64,000 nt of DNA from contig PBMJ01000035.1 of the NCBI GenBank assembly GCA_002722525.1, forward strand, positions 1 through 64,000. The letters run 5' to 3'. The position numbers and the translations under genes were made by a program. This document shows, piece by piece, positions 43,091 through 52,093 of this stretch (position 1 is its first letter; the number at the start of each line of letters is the position of its first letter). The DNA comes from Acidimicrobiaceae bacterium. GTDB taxonomy: Bacteria; Actinomycetota; Acidimicrobiia; Acidimicrobiales; UBA8592. Below the pieces are notes generated by a model. It worked only from the letters and a program-made list of their open reading frames with translations, ran no database searches and was not told the origin of the DNA.

Positions 43091-46000
43091 CTAACCTGAA
43101 TAGGACAGGTAGTAGAACGCTCCAGCTGCACTGACTCCTGTGACATTTCTTCCCGGCGCTCCCACAATTAGGTCGCCATTCAATGAAGCGAACGACAGTC
43201 CAAAGAGGGCTTCCGCTTGGGAGTTGCCCGTGATTGATGACTGATATGGGTACAGTATTTGATCATTCCCAGTTGAGATTTCACCATTAAGTCCAGGGAG
43301 TATCGCTACTGCACCAGCATTCATTTTCTTTGATATTGACTCACCAGGCACTCCGATGACCACATCAAGATTCTCATCTTCAATTAAGTCAACCACTTCA
43401 ATGTAATGGCCGAATTGATCGCCGCTTTCAACTCTGTTTTTAACCCCTCTGGCATTTTGATAAAGGGTTTGGACACTGGGGTCTGTTTGCGACCAGTCTC
43501 CGGGGTTGTATCGTATTTGAACTTGTCCAGCATTTTGGTGTTGCCCCAAGTCTTCTCCAGGTATTCCTACTACAAGGTCCCCTATGCCGTCGTTATCTAT
43601 GTCCCCTATAGCGAGAGCTGATGCAAATCTGTCTCCTGTTTCTGCTCTTCCAGGCCAATTGGGAGAATTTTGATAATACCAATCGCTTCCTATTCCGGAT
43701 GTACCCTGAGCTGATCCATAGAGAATATGCAGGGCTCCGGCTTCGTATTTCGTTCGCGCTCCCCAACCCACTGTCTCGCCAGGAACACCGATTACAATAT
43801 CGTCGTACTGGTCTCCGTTGATATTGCCGACGGCAATTGCTTCACCAAAGGCATCATCAACTTCAGGCTTACTTCTGATTCTTCTCGTATATTGGTGGAG
43901 GGTTGTACTTCCTTCTCCATTCAATCCATTGTTGGAGCCATAGATCACATGAGCTAAACCAGCTCTTTCCTGTTTTGCCACCCCTTCACCAGGTACTCCA
44001 ACAACCAAGTCATCGTATGAATCTCCGTTTATGTCACCCGACGCTAACGAGAATCCAAACAGGTCACCTACTTCAGAGTGGGTGCCTATTCCGGGACTAT
44101 ATTGATGTAGCGATGAGGGTGCTGACAGTCCGGAATTGCTTCCGTACAGAACTGTAATCATTCCAGCATCTATTAGCTGATTATTGCTACCTAGATCTTC
44201 GTTGGGGACACCAATCACTAGGTCATCAAAGCCATCATTGTTAAAATCTCCTGCGATAAGAGATGAACCGAATCGATCGCCGCTTTCAGGGTCTGTTGTG
44301 AAGCCGTCACTTCCTTGGTTGAAGATTGAAATAGTCGCTAAATCAAGTGTTCCGTTGAAAACGTATACTGCTCCTGCGTTGCTCGCCCCATTAATTGCTA
44401 ATCCTGGGGCTCCAACGGCAATATCATCAGTACCGTCTCCATTAAAGTCTCCTGTTGCCATGGAGGTCCCTAGCCTGTCGTTCTGTGTTGGGCCAGCATC
44501 TGCGGGTATTGAACGTCTATCAATTTGAGTTCCTGAATAGGGCCTGGGGACTACTGGTGATGATGGATCTGATGACTGACTTTGACCTATAGCGTTTTCC
44601 GCTATAACAGTGAATGTGTAGCTAGCGCCATTTACGAGATTATTCACATTGCACTGAACTGAACTTGTGGTGCAAGATGCACCCGCTGGTGTACTTGTCA
44701 CTCGGTATAGAGTGATGGGTGTTCCCCCATTCGATGAGGGCGCATCCCAAGTGATAGTAGCTGAACCATCCATTGCCGTTGCGGTAACGTTTGATGGTGT
44801 TGTCGGAACTGAGAAGGTAGTAAACGTTGATATGGCCCAGTTGCTAAATCCGGTTGCATTTTCAGCTCGACTTCGGAAAATGTATTCTACACCATTTGAA
44901 AGGCCAGAAATGTTGACTGAATTCACAGTACCGGTTTCTATTTGATTCCATAAAGTACCAGTATGCGACTCAATCCAATCTATATAGGCGGAGACTCGTG
45001 TATAGACACCGGGGTATCCACTTTGTGCGCATCCTTCTCCCCAACTCACGATTCCGACGAGGTAAAGGGCACCAGCGTAGTTGCCGACAAGTGGTCCGCC
45101 GCTATCTCCTTGACAACTATCGACACCTTGTCCACCGGCGCAGAGCATAACCGAATCTAAGATTTCAACACCACTTGAACCTGGATATGATCCGCATTGG
45201 TCGTCGACTGACACAAGAGCACCTTGGAGAACATCCGAGGCGCTTCCGCCCCATGATGTCCTTCCCCAACCAGTAACAAAGAGAGAGTCGCCATCCTCTG
45301 GAAGTGAATACAAATCGAATGGTGGGAGTGATCCCGACTGAATGGGCGTTTCAAGGTGTATTAGCCCTATATCATTTGCCATAGTATTTCGATTCCAATC
45401 AGGGTGTATCAAAACTTGGTCAGCGGACACGTACGTTGAAGCTGGAAGGTTCGTAATTCCGTGTGCGACACTTACCGAACTCGCAGTTACGTATGCAGAA
45501 CCCCCGTTTGGAAGATACTCGAGGCAATGTGCTGCTGTAATAACCCATTCATCTGAGAGTATTGACCCTCCACAGGACATTACCCATCCGGGATCAGTCG
45601 CAACCTCAAGCGAGACTTGATAGGGGTGATTTGTTATAGACACTGGATTCCCGCCAACAATGTCGGGAGTAACCTCCCCGTAGGTATTTGAAACTGCTAG
45701 CCATTCTCCAACGTCCGATTCAACCTTTCGGTACTGTATTTCATATCCCTCAATCGCTGACCCACCATTGTTCGGGGTTCCCCAAGATAATTGGACTTCA
45801 CCTGACGCTGTTGAAACAACCGCTAAACTATCGGGAGAATCTGGAACTGCCAATGGGGTTACGTCACTTGATGCAGTTGATGGAGAGCTTTCGCCGATGG
45901 CGTTCGTTGCGGTCACAGTGAAGCTATAACTTGTGCCATTCGTGAGCTCTTCTATCGTGCAGCTAAGGCCTGCAGTGTTGCATGAAAGTGCACCTGGGTT

Positions 46001-48808
46001 AGAAGTTGCTGTATACCCAGTAATTGCCGATCCGCCATTGGTGGTCGGCTGTTGCCACGTTATTGTCGCCTGTCCCGATGTAGCTGATGCAGTGACATTA
46101 AGAGGTGCACTCGGCGCGCTGGCTGGTACAGTTGCGGGGCTACTAGCACTGGCATCACTCTGGTTTCCTCCCGTATAGTTCGCAACGACAGTGAACGTGT
46201 AGGAAGTACCATTCGTTAAACCAGTGACGACACAGGAATTAGTTGATGTTGTGCATGACCCGCTAGGGGTTCCTGCAACAACGTATCCTTCGAGACTACT
46301 TAGATCAGATAACGCTGGCGAGTCCCAGGTTACAAGCACTTGGGAATCACCTGGAGACGCGTCGACATTTGTTGGCGGCGGATACTGCATAGTTTCTTCA
46401 AGGATCACTAATCCTTTAGACCATGTCTCCCCTAGAGAAGTTCCTGATAGTCCCACTCTATAATTACCTGCTATCGCGGGGGATATCTCTTCAGGGATAA
46501 GCCATCCATAGCTCTCGTTCGAGAGTGCTTGATTAGCATTTATAGTTATTGTTTCTGAGTTAACTGGCTCAAGAATTAATCGAGCACAGAAGAAAGTTCC
46601 TTGATCCCAATCCCAATCGTCGAGTATCTTTAACTTCCAATCTCCTGATGTCGATTTACCATTAAATGCAGATAAAGCTTCTCTAGGCCTCGATTCGCCA
46701 ACGTATGGAGGTGCTCGGTCGGAGATTGACTCAGAGGCGCTATCGGTAAAGTAGGCTAAATTCCCCGAACAATCTTGATCCCCAGTACCGTAGTTATTTT
46801 GTGACCCACCGTTTCTCCTGGCGAGCAGAACTTCTGTGCCATCAGGATGGACAAGTGAAATATTTAGATCAGCTACATAAGTGTGATCAAATCGCAGTCC
46901 CAATTGAACACTATCGATTGTCCCGCCCTCTTCTACAGATAAAATCACTTCAGTAAGGTCATCTTGCCCACCGATATCTGGCATAGAGTACACACCCTCA
47001 ACCTCTGCAAATGCTACGGACTGTGCTATCAGATCTGCTGTTTCACCTATCGGCCCATCCCAGTCCCATGATGTTTGAACAACTTCTTCGGGGCTTGGAA
47101 CTTCAATCTCCCGCGGCAGGATAAATTCGAATGTTCTTTCTTCAACATTAAAAGTTGCGGAACTTCGAATAGTACGCCCGGAGTTATCAGCTACTTCAGC
47201 AGTTAGCCGAAGAAGCCCAATAGTGTTTGTTTGGTAGGTTAAAGTTGCGCCATTTCCTAGTGTGTTTCCGGAAACATCTTTCCATGTAACTGAACTTGAT
47301 ACATCTGTTCCATCCGACCGCAAGGCAATTGCAGTGATCTGGATTTGTTCATTTTGATAGATGGTCAATCCTTGTGTATGGCCTGGAAACGTTATTGATC
47401 CTGATGTTGTTGCAAGTTCTACTGCAACTTGAGCATCTAGCTCTCCTCCGAAAGCCAAAATACCGTTTAATACATTTGTAGGTCGAACGGAGTCACTGAG
47501 TATTGCTGATATTTCTTGCGGAGACGCCCCCGGTTTCATTCCAAGGATCAATGCGGCTACACCAGCTACATGTGGACTCGCCATAGAAGTTCCATTTAGT
47601 GAAGCGTAACAATCAGAGCCACTTGTTTGACCGCAGTACTGATGTGAAATTGTTGAGAGTATAGATACTCCTGGAGCTGCTATATCAACATTACTGATTC
47701 CGTAATTAGAAAAGCTAGCTAAATCCCCCGATGAATTTATTGCTGCGACACTTATTATGTTCGTGTTGCTATATGCAGCAGGATATGAAGGATCTGAGTC
47801 TATATCTCGTCCGGAATTACCTGCAGCAGCTACGAATGTATGGCCAGCCTGGTTTGCCGACTCAATTGCATTGAAGAGGCTTGTGCTGTAACCACCTCCA
47901 CCCCATGAATTATTAGAGATTGGAGCCCCATTAGCTACTGCGTAATTTAGAGCAGCAATCGCATTATTGCTGAATCCATTACCAGAGGAATCCAAGAACC
48001 GCAATGGCATTATCTTTATATTGTTTGCAACACCGGCAACACCAATGCTGTTGTTTCTTACAGCCGCGATAGTTCCTGCGACATGCGTCCCGTGTCCGTT
48101 GCCATCTTCAGGTGAATTGTCGTTGAAGGCAAAATCCCATCCATTAGTGTCATCGATATACCCATTCCCATCGTCATCTATTCCATTCCCTGGAATCTCA
48201 TCCTGATTAGTCCAAATAACGGAAGATAAATCAGGATGGCTAACATCGACACCCGAGTCGATTACAGCAACGACGACTTCACTAGCTGCAGAGGAAATGC
48301 TCCATGCTGCCGAAGCATTAATTCCATGGTCACCTACAAGTCCCCAGAGTTCACCGATACGCGGATCATTTGAAATATTGTCTGCTCTAATAACCTGGTC
48401 GAACTCTACATATTCTATTAGCTCGGACACTGAGAGGAAGTTTTTTGCATTGATGTTACCTTTAACGGTTTCTAGCAAGTACATATTTGAATGAGGAAAG
48501 TGGTCAACTACCGTTGCGCCTATTTCGCTGAGCAAACGATTTATCTCGCTAGTTGAAGCGTCAGATGTGAATTTCGCTAACACTGCATATGGATTTGTTT
48601 GTAATTTTGGATATTTCTCCAACATTTCTGTGGCGTAGTGGCGTGCCCACTGCCCTTCAGATTCAGTCAGACCCATTGCCATTTCCGAATCACCCTGAAC
48701 TGTTTGAGCTATATCGACGGCTACTGCAGAAGGTGCGAATAACAATGAACTGGCCATTGCTGCAGCTGTAATCATGACTGCTAGTTTGGAAATTGCAGTT
48801 TTTCTCAT
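43091..48808 (-). CDS. Giant secreted protease: subtilase + P domain + Fn3 + trypsin domain + FG-GAP propeller
   Basis: From ATG 48808 the product is 1905 residues; an in-frame start at 48841 would add 11. Order: signal peptide (1-30), I9-like propeptide (about 70-145), S8 subtilase with Asp184, His242 and Ser408 (GTSMASPHVAG), P-type beta domain (about 595-750), two Fn3 domains, a third Fn3 split by a complete S1 trypsin domain (IVGG at 1050, His1094, Asp1146, Ser1236, S1-pocket Asp1230), another Fn3, then about seven FG-GAP/integrin-like repeats (FNGDGTDDIAVG and kin) to the end. No sorting signal or anchor is visible. Probably cell-surface or secreted polymer degradation. Confidence 0.93.
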   Translation of the reverse strand: MRKTAISKLAVMITAAAMASSLLFAPSAVAVDIAQTVQGDSEMAMGLTESEGQWARHYATEMLEKYPKLQTNPYAVLAKFTSDASTSEINRLLSEIGATVVDHFPHSNMYLLETVKGNINAKNFLSVSELIEYVEFDQVIRADNISNDPRIGELWGLVGDHGINASAAWSISSAASEVVVAVIDSGVDVSHPDLSSVIWTNQDEIPGNGIDDDGNGYIDDTNGWDFAFNDNSPEDGNGHGTHVAGTIAAVRNNSIGVAGVANNIKIMPLRFLDSSGNGFSNNAIAALNYAVANGAPISNNSWGGGGYSTSLFNAIESANQAGHTFVAAAGNSGRDIDSDPSYPAAYSNTNIISVAAINSSGDLASFSNYGISNVDIAAPGVSILSTISHQYCGQTSGSDCYASLNGTSMASPHVAGVAALILGMKPGASPQEISAILSDSVRPTNVLNGILAFGGELDAQVAVELATTSGSITFPGHTQGLTIYQNEQIQITAIALRSDGTDVSSSVTWKDVSGNTLGNGATLTYQTNTIGLLRLTAEVADNSGRTIRSSATFNVEERTFEFILPREIEVPSPEEVVQTSWDWDGPIGETADLIAQSVAFAEVEGVYSMPDIGGQDDLTEVILSVEEGGTIDSVQLGLRFDHTYVADLNISLVHPDGTEVLLARRNGGSQNNYGTGDQDCSGNLAYFTDSASESISDRAPPYVGESRPREALSAFNGKSTSGDWKLKILDDWDWDQGTFFCARLILEPVNSETITINANQALSNESYGWLIPEEISPAIAGNYRVGLSGTSLGETWSKGLVILEETMQYPPPTNVDASPGDSQVLVTWDSPALSDLSSLEGYVVAGTPSGSCTTSTNSCVVTGLTNGTSYTFTVVANYTGGNQSDASASSPATVPASAPSAPLNVTASATSGQATITWQQPTTNGGSAITGYTATSNPGALSCNTAGLSCTIEELTNGTSYSFTVTATNAIGESSPSTASSDVTPLAVPDSPDSLAVVSTASGEVQLSWGTPNNGGSAIEGYEIQYRKVESDVGEWLAVSNTYGEVTPDIVGGNPVSITNHPYQVSLEVATDPGWVMSCGGSILSDEWVITAAHCLEYLPNGGSAYVTASSVSVAHGITNLPASTYVSADQVLIHPDWNRNTMANDIGLIHLETPIQSGSLPPFDLYSLPEDGDSLFVTGWGRTSWGGSASDVLQGALVSVDDQCGSYPGSSGVEILDSVMLCAGGQGVDSCQGDSGGPLVGNYAGALYLVGIVSWGEGCAQSGYPGVYTRVSAYIDWIESHTGTLWNQIETGTVNSVNISGLSNGVEYIFRSRAENATGFSNWAISTFTTFSVPTTPSNVTATAMDGSATITWDAPSSNGGTPITLYRVTSTPAGASCTTSSVQCNVNNLVNGASYTFTVIAENAIGQSQSSDPSSPVVPRPYSGTQIDRRSIPADAGPTQNDRLGTSMATGDFNGDGTDDIAVGAPGLAINGASNAGAVYVFNGTLDLATISIFNQGSDGFTTDPESGDRFGSSLIAGDFNNDGFDDLVIGVPNEDLGSNNQLIDAGMITVLYGSNSGLSAPSSLHQYSPGIGTHSEVGDLFGFSLASGDINGDSYDDLVVGVPGEGVAKQERAGLAHVIYGSNNGLNGEGSTTLHQYTRRIRSKPEVDDAFGEAIAVGNINGDQYDDIVIGVPGETVGWGARTKYEAGALHILYGSAQGTSGIGSDWYYQNSPNWPGRAETGDRFASALAIGDIDNDGIGDLVVGIPGEDLGQHQNAGQVQIRYNPGDWSQTDPSVQTLYQNARGVKNRVESGDQFGHYIEVVDLIEDENLDVVIGVPGESISKKMNAGAVAILPGLNGEISTGNDQILYPYQSSITGNSQAEALFGLSFASLNGDLIVGAPGRNVTGVSAAGAFYYLSYSG

Positions 48809-48860
48809 ATTTAGTTCATCTTGTCGATCCACGTTATACACATCCTAACTCAAGCTTTCT

Positions 48861-48866
48861 TATAAT
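48861..48866 (+). promoter_or_regulatory. Perfect TATAAT -10 box before the HAD gene
   Basis: TATAAT at 48861-48866 lies 45 nt before the ATG at 48912, in the divergent region shared with the protease gene. No convincing TTGACA is found 17 nt upstream, so it may be an extended or weak promoter. Confidence 0.4.
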
Positions 48867-48911
48867 GGGCATCGCCCTATAGGCTCCGTGTAATCCTTAT
48901 ATGATTGTGTG

Positions 48912-49604
48912 ATGGCCATCGATGCGGTCCTTTTCGACCTTGACTACACACTTTTTGATTCTGAAGCTTCAGAGCGAGAAGCCCTCAATATGACTCTTCT
49001 TGACAATGGAGTTCCACCTACTGACAAAGCAATTACCCTCTATAAGGCTTTTAATAAAAGCCTTTGGGAGATGCTTGAAAAAGAGGCCATAGATCTGGAA
49101 TATCTTCGAGTCAATCGATTTGAACAATTATTAGAAGCACTTGATGAGAGTAAAGACCCTAAAGCCCTTGCTGATACTTACACGACGAATTTGGGAAAAT
49201 GTGGAAGGTTCTACCCTGAAGTAAAACCTCTTTTAGAAAGGTTACAAGGGAAAGTTAAATTGGCAATTGTCACTAATGGCGTCAGCGAAACGCAAAGGTT
49301 ACGCCTAGAGATACATGATTACGAACGATACTTTGATGCCATTGTTGTTTCAGGCGAGTTTGGTATACCAAAACCAAATCCCGCTATATTCAATGAAGCA
49401 CTCAATCTGCTTGGGCTAAGTGAAGATCGAAATGTAATGATGGTTGGAGATAGCCTCTCGTCTGATATGGAAGGGGCAAGGATTTCAGGTTTAATTTCAT
49501 GTTGGTTTAATCCAGAAAGTGACAGAAATACCGCTGATGTAGGTGTTGATTACACAATTCAGTCTCTGATCGAGCTGGTAGAAATTTTAAATATCGGTAG
49601 CTGA
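48912..49604 (+). CDS. HAD-superfamily phosphatase, YjjG-like
   Basis: The 230-residue protein has motif I AVLFDLDYTLFDSE, motif II IVTNGVSETQRLR, and motif IV VMMVGDSLSSDMEGARISG, with a helical cap between I and II. This fits the YjjG/HAD-IA group, which dephosphorylates nucleotides and small sugar phosphates. ATG 48912 is preferred to the adjacent GTG 48909. Its stop overlaps the convergent ligase gene by 18 nt. Confidence 0.88.
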   Translation: MAIDAVLFDLDYTLFDSEASEREALNMTLLDNGVPPTDKAITLYKAFNKSLWEMLEKEAIDLEYLRVNRFEQLLEALDESKDPKALADTYTTNLGKCGRFYPEVKPLLERLQGKVKLAIVTNGVSETQRLRLEIHDYERYFDAIVVSGEFGIPKPNPAIFNEALNLLGLSEDRNVMMVGDSLSSDMEGARISGLISCWFNPESDRNTADVGVDYTIQSLIELVEILNIGS

Positions 49605-51278
49605 AGTATTGGTAACCATTTCACGCAGCTCTCTCTTAAGTATTTTTCCAGATGCATTTCTCGGTAAAGGATCAGTAAGTATTGTGATAATTTCCGGAAT
49701 TTTGAACGAGGCAATCTGACCTTGTAGCACAGTCGTTACTTGTTCAGCCGTTAAAGTTTCTCCTTGGCGAACCATGATATGGCAGGCGACTTTTTCACCT
49801 AGTCGCTCATCTGGAATCCCGTAGACGGAGCATTCGTACACTTCAGGTATTTCATATAGTGTTGCTTCGACTTCGGCACAATATATATTTTCTCCACCTC
49901 TTAGAACCATATCTTTTACGCGATCGCTAACGAAAACTCTTCCATCTTCATCTATGTGGCCGATGTCGCCCGATCTCAGCCATCCATCTACTATGGACTC
50001 TGCTGTTGCCTCAGGGCGATTCCAATATTCAGTTATTATTGTGGGCCCGTTGAACCATAATTCGCCCTTCTCCCCTGCACTAACAATTCTTCCATTTGAG
50101 TCCGTTACGCGTAATTGCATGATTGGAACTGGTCTTCCCGTAGATGTTGGGTGATCAAGAAACTCTTTACCCGTATTTTGCGGGCCGTAAGCATTTGTCT
50201 CTGTCATTCCATATCCTAAGCCAGGTTTACCTCGTTGGAAGTTTTCGTCTATCCGCTTCACAAGCTCTGGTGGCATTGGCGCTCCTCCACCACCGACAGA
50301 CCGCAATGAGGATGTATCCCTTGAATTGAAGGTCTTAGCTTCAAGTAAATCCCAGCTCATTGTAGGAACCCCAATGAAATGTGTTACATCTTCATTCTGT
50401 ATCAGTTCAAGAGCTCGATCAGGGTCCCATTTATGCATCATCACGAGTTTTGATTGACCAACGAAAGATCCAAGCATCACAGGAATTAGACCGGTTACAT
50501 GAAATAACGGAACGCATAGCATGAACGAATTTCTTTCTGGTTTATCGTTGTCGTTCTTTTGAGGTTCTACCAGTTCTGCTACTTGTGCCCTGGCAGAGAA
50601 TCCCAAGAGCGCGCTTAAGATAGCCCGATGTGAGCTCACTGCACCTTTGGGTGTTCCTGTCGTGCCAGAAGTGTACAAAATCGTGGCGTTCTCATCAGGA
50701 TCTATCTGGACTTCTGGCATTGTAGATTCGGATTTTAGTAGAGCTTCAAGTGGGATATTTGAGTCGTTTCCTTTTTGGGTTGATCTTACATTGACGATTT
50801 TCAGGGACGATATGTCCGTATTGGATTCTAAAATTTTTTCAATTCGTTCGGTGTCTGCAAAAACAACTTTTGCTTCACTGTCGTTTAAAGCAAAACCTAG
50901 TTCCTCTGGCTCCCACCATGCATTCAGAGGTACGGCAACAGCACCAATTGAAGTAATAGCAGCAAATGCTGCTATCCATTCAGGGTAGTTCCGCATGGCG
51001 ATCGCAACTCTGTCACCTTTTTCTATATCGAAATCGCTTGCCAGTGCAGATCCAATTTTGCCCGATAGCTCCAAGATCTCGGGCATAGTCCACCGTTCAT
51101 CTTCGTAAATAACGAATTCATCTTCTCGATCTGCTGCCATCTGATAAAGAAACCTCATGTTGGGGGGCGTCCCCACGAACACCCTTGTATTGATTCCACG
51201 TATTTCAGTTTCACTTATTTCAAATAGGCTGCCTGGAGCACAGACCTGTTTCACTGCTTCGACGAACGATAATGACAT
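49587..51278 (-). CDS. Acyl-CoA synthetase (AMP-dependent ligase)
   Basis: The 563-residue ANL-family enzyme has the P-loop TILYTSGTTGTPKGAVSS, GYGMTETNA, the hinge WLRSGDIGHIDEDGRVFVSDR, and the catalytic Lys in NASGKILKRE. It activates a carboxylic acid with ATP and joins it to CoA. Substrate is unknown. Given the steroid-like enzymes in the window, a bile-acid or steroid-type acid is possible, but that is inference. Confidence 0.9.
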   Translation of the reverse strand: MSLSFVEAVKQVCAPGSLFEISETEIRGINTRVFVGTPPNMRFLYQMAADREDEFVIYEDERWTMPEILELSGKIGSALASDFDIEKGDRVAIAMRNYPEWIAAFAAITSIGAVAVPLNAWWEPEELGFALNDSEAKVVFADTERIEKILESNTDISSLKIVNVRSTQKGNDSNIPLEALLKSESTMPEVQIDPDENATILYTSGTTGTPKGAVSSHRAILSALLGFSARAQVAELVEPQKNDNDKPERNSFMLCVPLFHVTGLIPVMLGSFVGQSKLVMMHKWDPDRALELIQNEDVTHFIGVPTMSWDLLEAKTFNSRDTSSLRSVGGGGAPMPPELVKRIDENFQRGKPGLGYGMTETNAYGPQNTGKEFLDHPTSTGRPVPIMQLRVTDSNGRIVSAGEKGELWFNGPTIITEYWNRPEATAESIVDGWLRSGDIGHIDEDGRVFVSDRVKDMVLRGGENIYCAEVEATLYEIPEVYECSVYGIPDERLGEKVACHIMVRQGETLTAEQVTTVLQGQIASFKIPEIITILTDPLPRNASGKILKRELREMVTNTSATDI

Positions 51279-51334
51279 TAACGGTTTTTACCACTGAAAT
51301 AGTCTCGGCGAAACACCAAGATCAAATTACTTTT

Positions 51335-52033
51335 TTAGGAGGATAATTGGAAGGAACTTCTGATTTCATAGGCAGTTTGTTGAGATGTTGTAAATAGTAG
51401 ACCTTTCATACCAGCGTTTTCGGCCCCTTCAACATTAGCTACTAGGTCATCTATCATTAAGCAGCGACTGTTTTCAACACCTAGCTCTTGGCTAGTTAAA
51501 TCGTATATCTCCTTATCTGGTTTTCTCACTCCTACTTCTGATGAGTCCACAATGACGTCGAATAAGTCATAGATCGGGATGGTTTTTTCAATTACTGGCC
51601 TGAATTCTCGAACGGCGTTGGTTAGTAAAGCAAGGCGATATCCAGTCTTACGTAATTCTTCTGCTATCGATATCATCGCTGGGTCAGGTTCGTTCTCCGC
51701 TTCGGCAACCCACGGAAGGAAAAAGTCTAGATCAAATGTCGCTCCGTAAGGAGTTAGACGGTGTTGCATTTGTTTAGCGAAAGTAGAATCAAGCGGTTGT
51801 CGTCCACATTCGGCCTCATGCCAAGGGTTGTCCTGTTCAGATTGAGATTCACCAAATATTATCTTCGTAAATACATCTTTTGGGACCTTCATGGCATCAG
51901 CTAAAAGCTGGACTCTCCAGAGCGGAGAAAACGACATAACTCCACCGTAATCAAAGATCGCTGCTTCAAGAGGAAGTGCTGATTTGTCCTTGCTATTTGA
52001 GTCGTTCATGCCTGTATTGCCAATCGAAGTCAT
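51335..52033 (-). CDS. HAD-superfamily hydrolase
   Basis: The 232-residue protein has motif I AAIFDYGGVMSFSP (Asp and a Tyr-Gly-Gly variant), motif II LALLTNAVREFR, VGVRKPDKEIYDL with Lys of motif III, and MIDDLVANVEGAENAGMKG for motif IV. This combination is typical of HAD-IA proteins of the YihX or epoxide-hydrolase N-terminal class. ATG 52033 or the ATG nine codons later could be the start. It is divergent from leuS. Confidence 0.82.
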   Translation of the reverse strand: MTSIGNTGMNDSNSKDKSALPLEAAIFDYGGVMSFSPLWRVQLLADAMKVPKDVFTKIIFGESQSEQDNPWHEAECGRQPLDSTFAKQMQHRLTPYGATFDLDFFLPWVAEAENEPDPAMISIAEELRKTGYRLALLTNAVREFRPVIEKTIPIYDLFDVIVDSSEVGVRKPDKEIYDLTSQELGVENSRCLMIDDLVANVEGAENAGMKGLLFTTSQQTAYEIRSSFQLSS

Positions 52034-52093
52034 TACTGTAGTTTCTCACCTTACACCGCATAATTCACCCTGCGTTGGCCTAGTCTTTAACCA

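Noticed and set aside
43406..46463. Many plus-strand ORFs of 60-114 codons opposite the giant protease gene
   Set aside because: They are shadows of the repetitive minus-strand coding sequence; none has domain motifs or a ribosome site.
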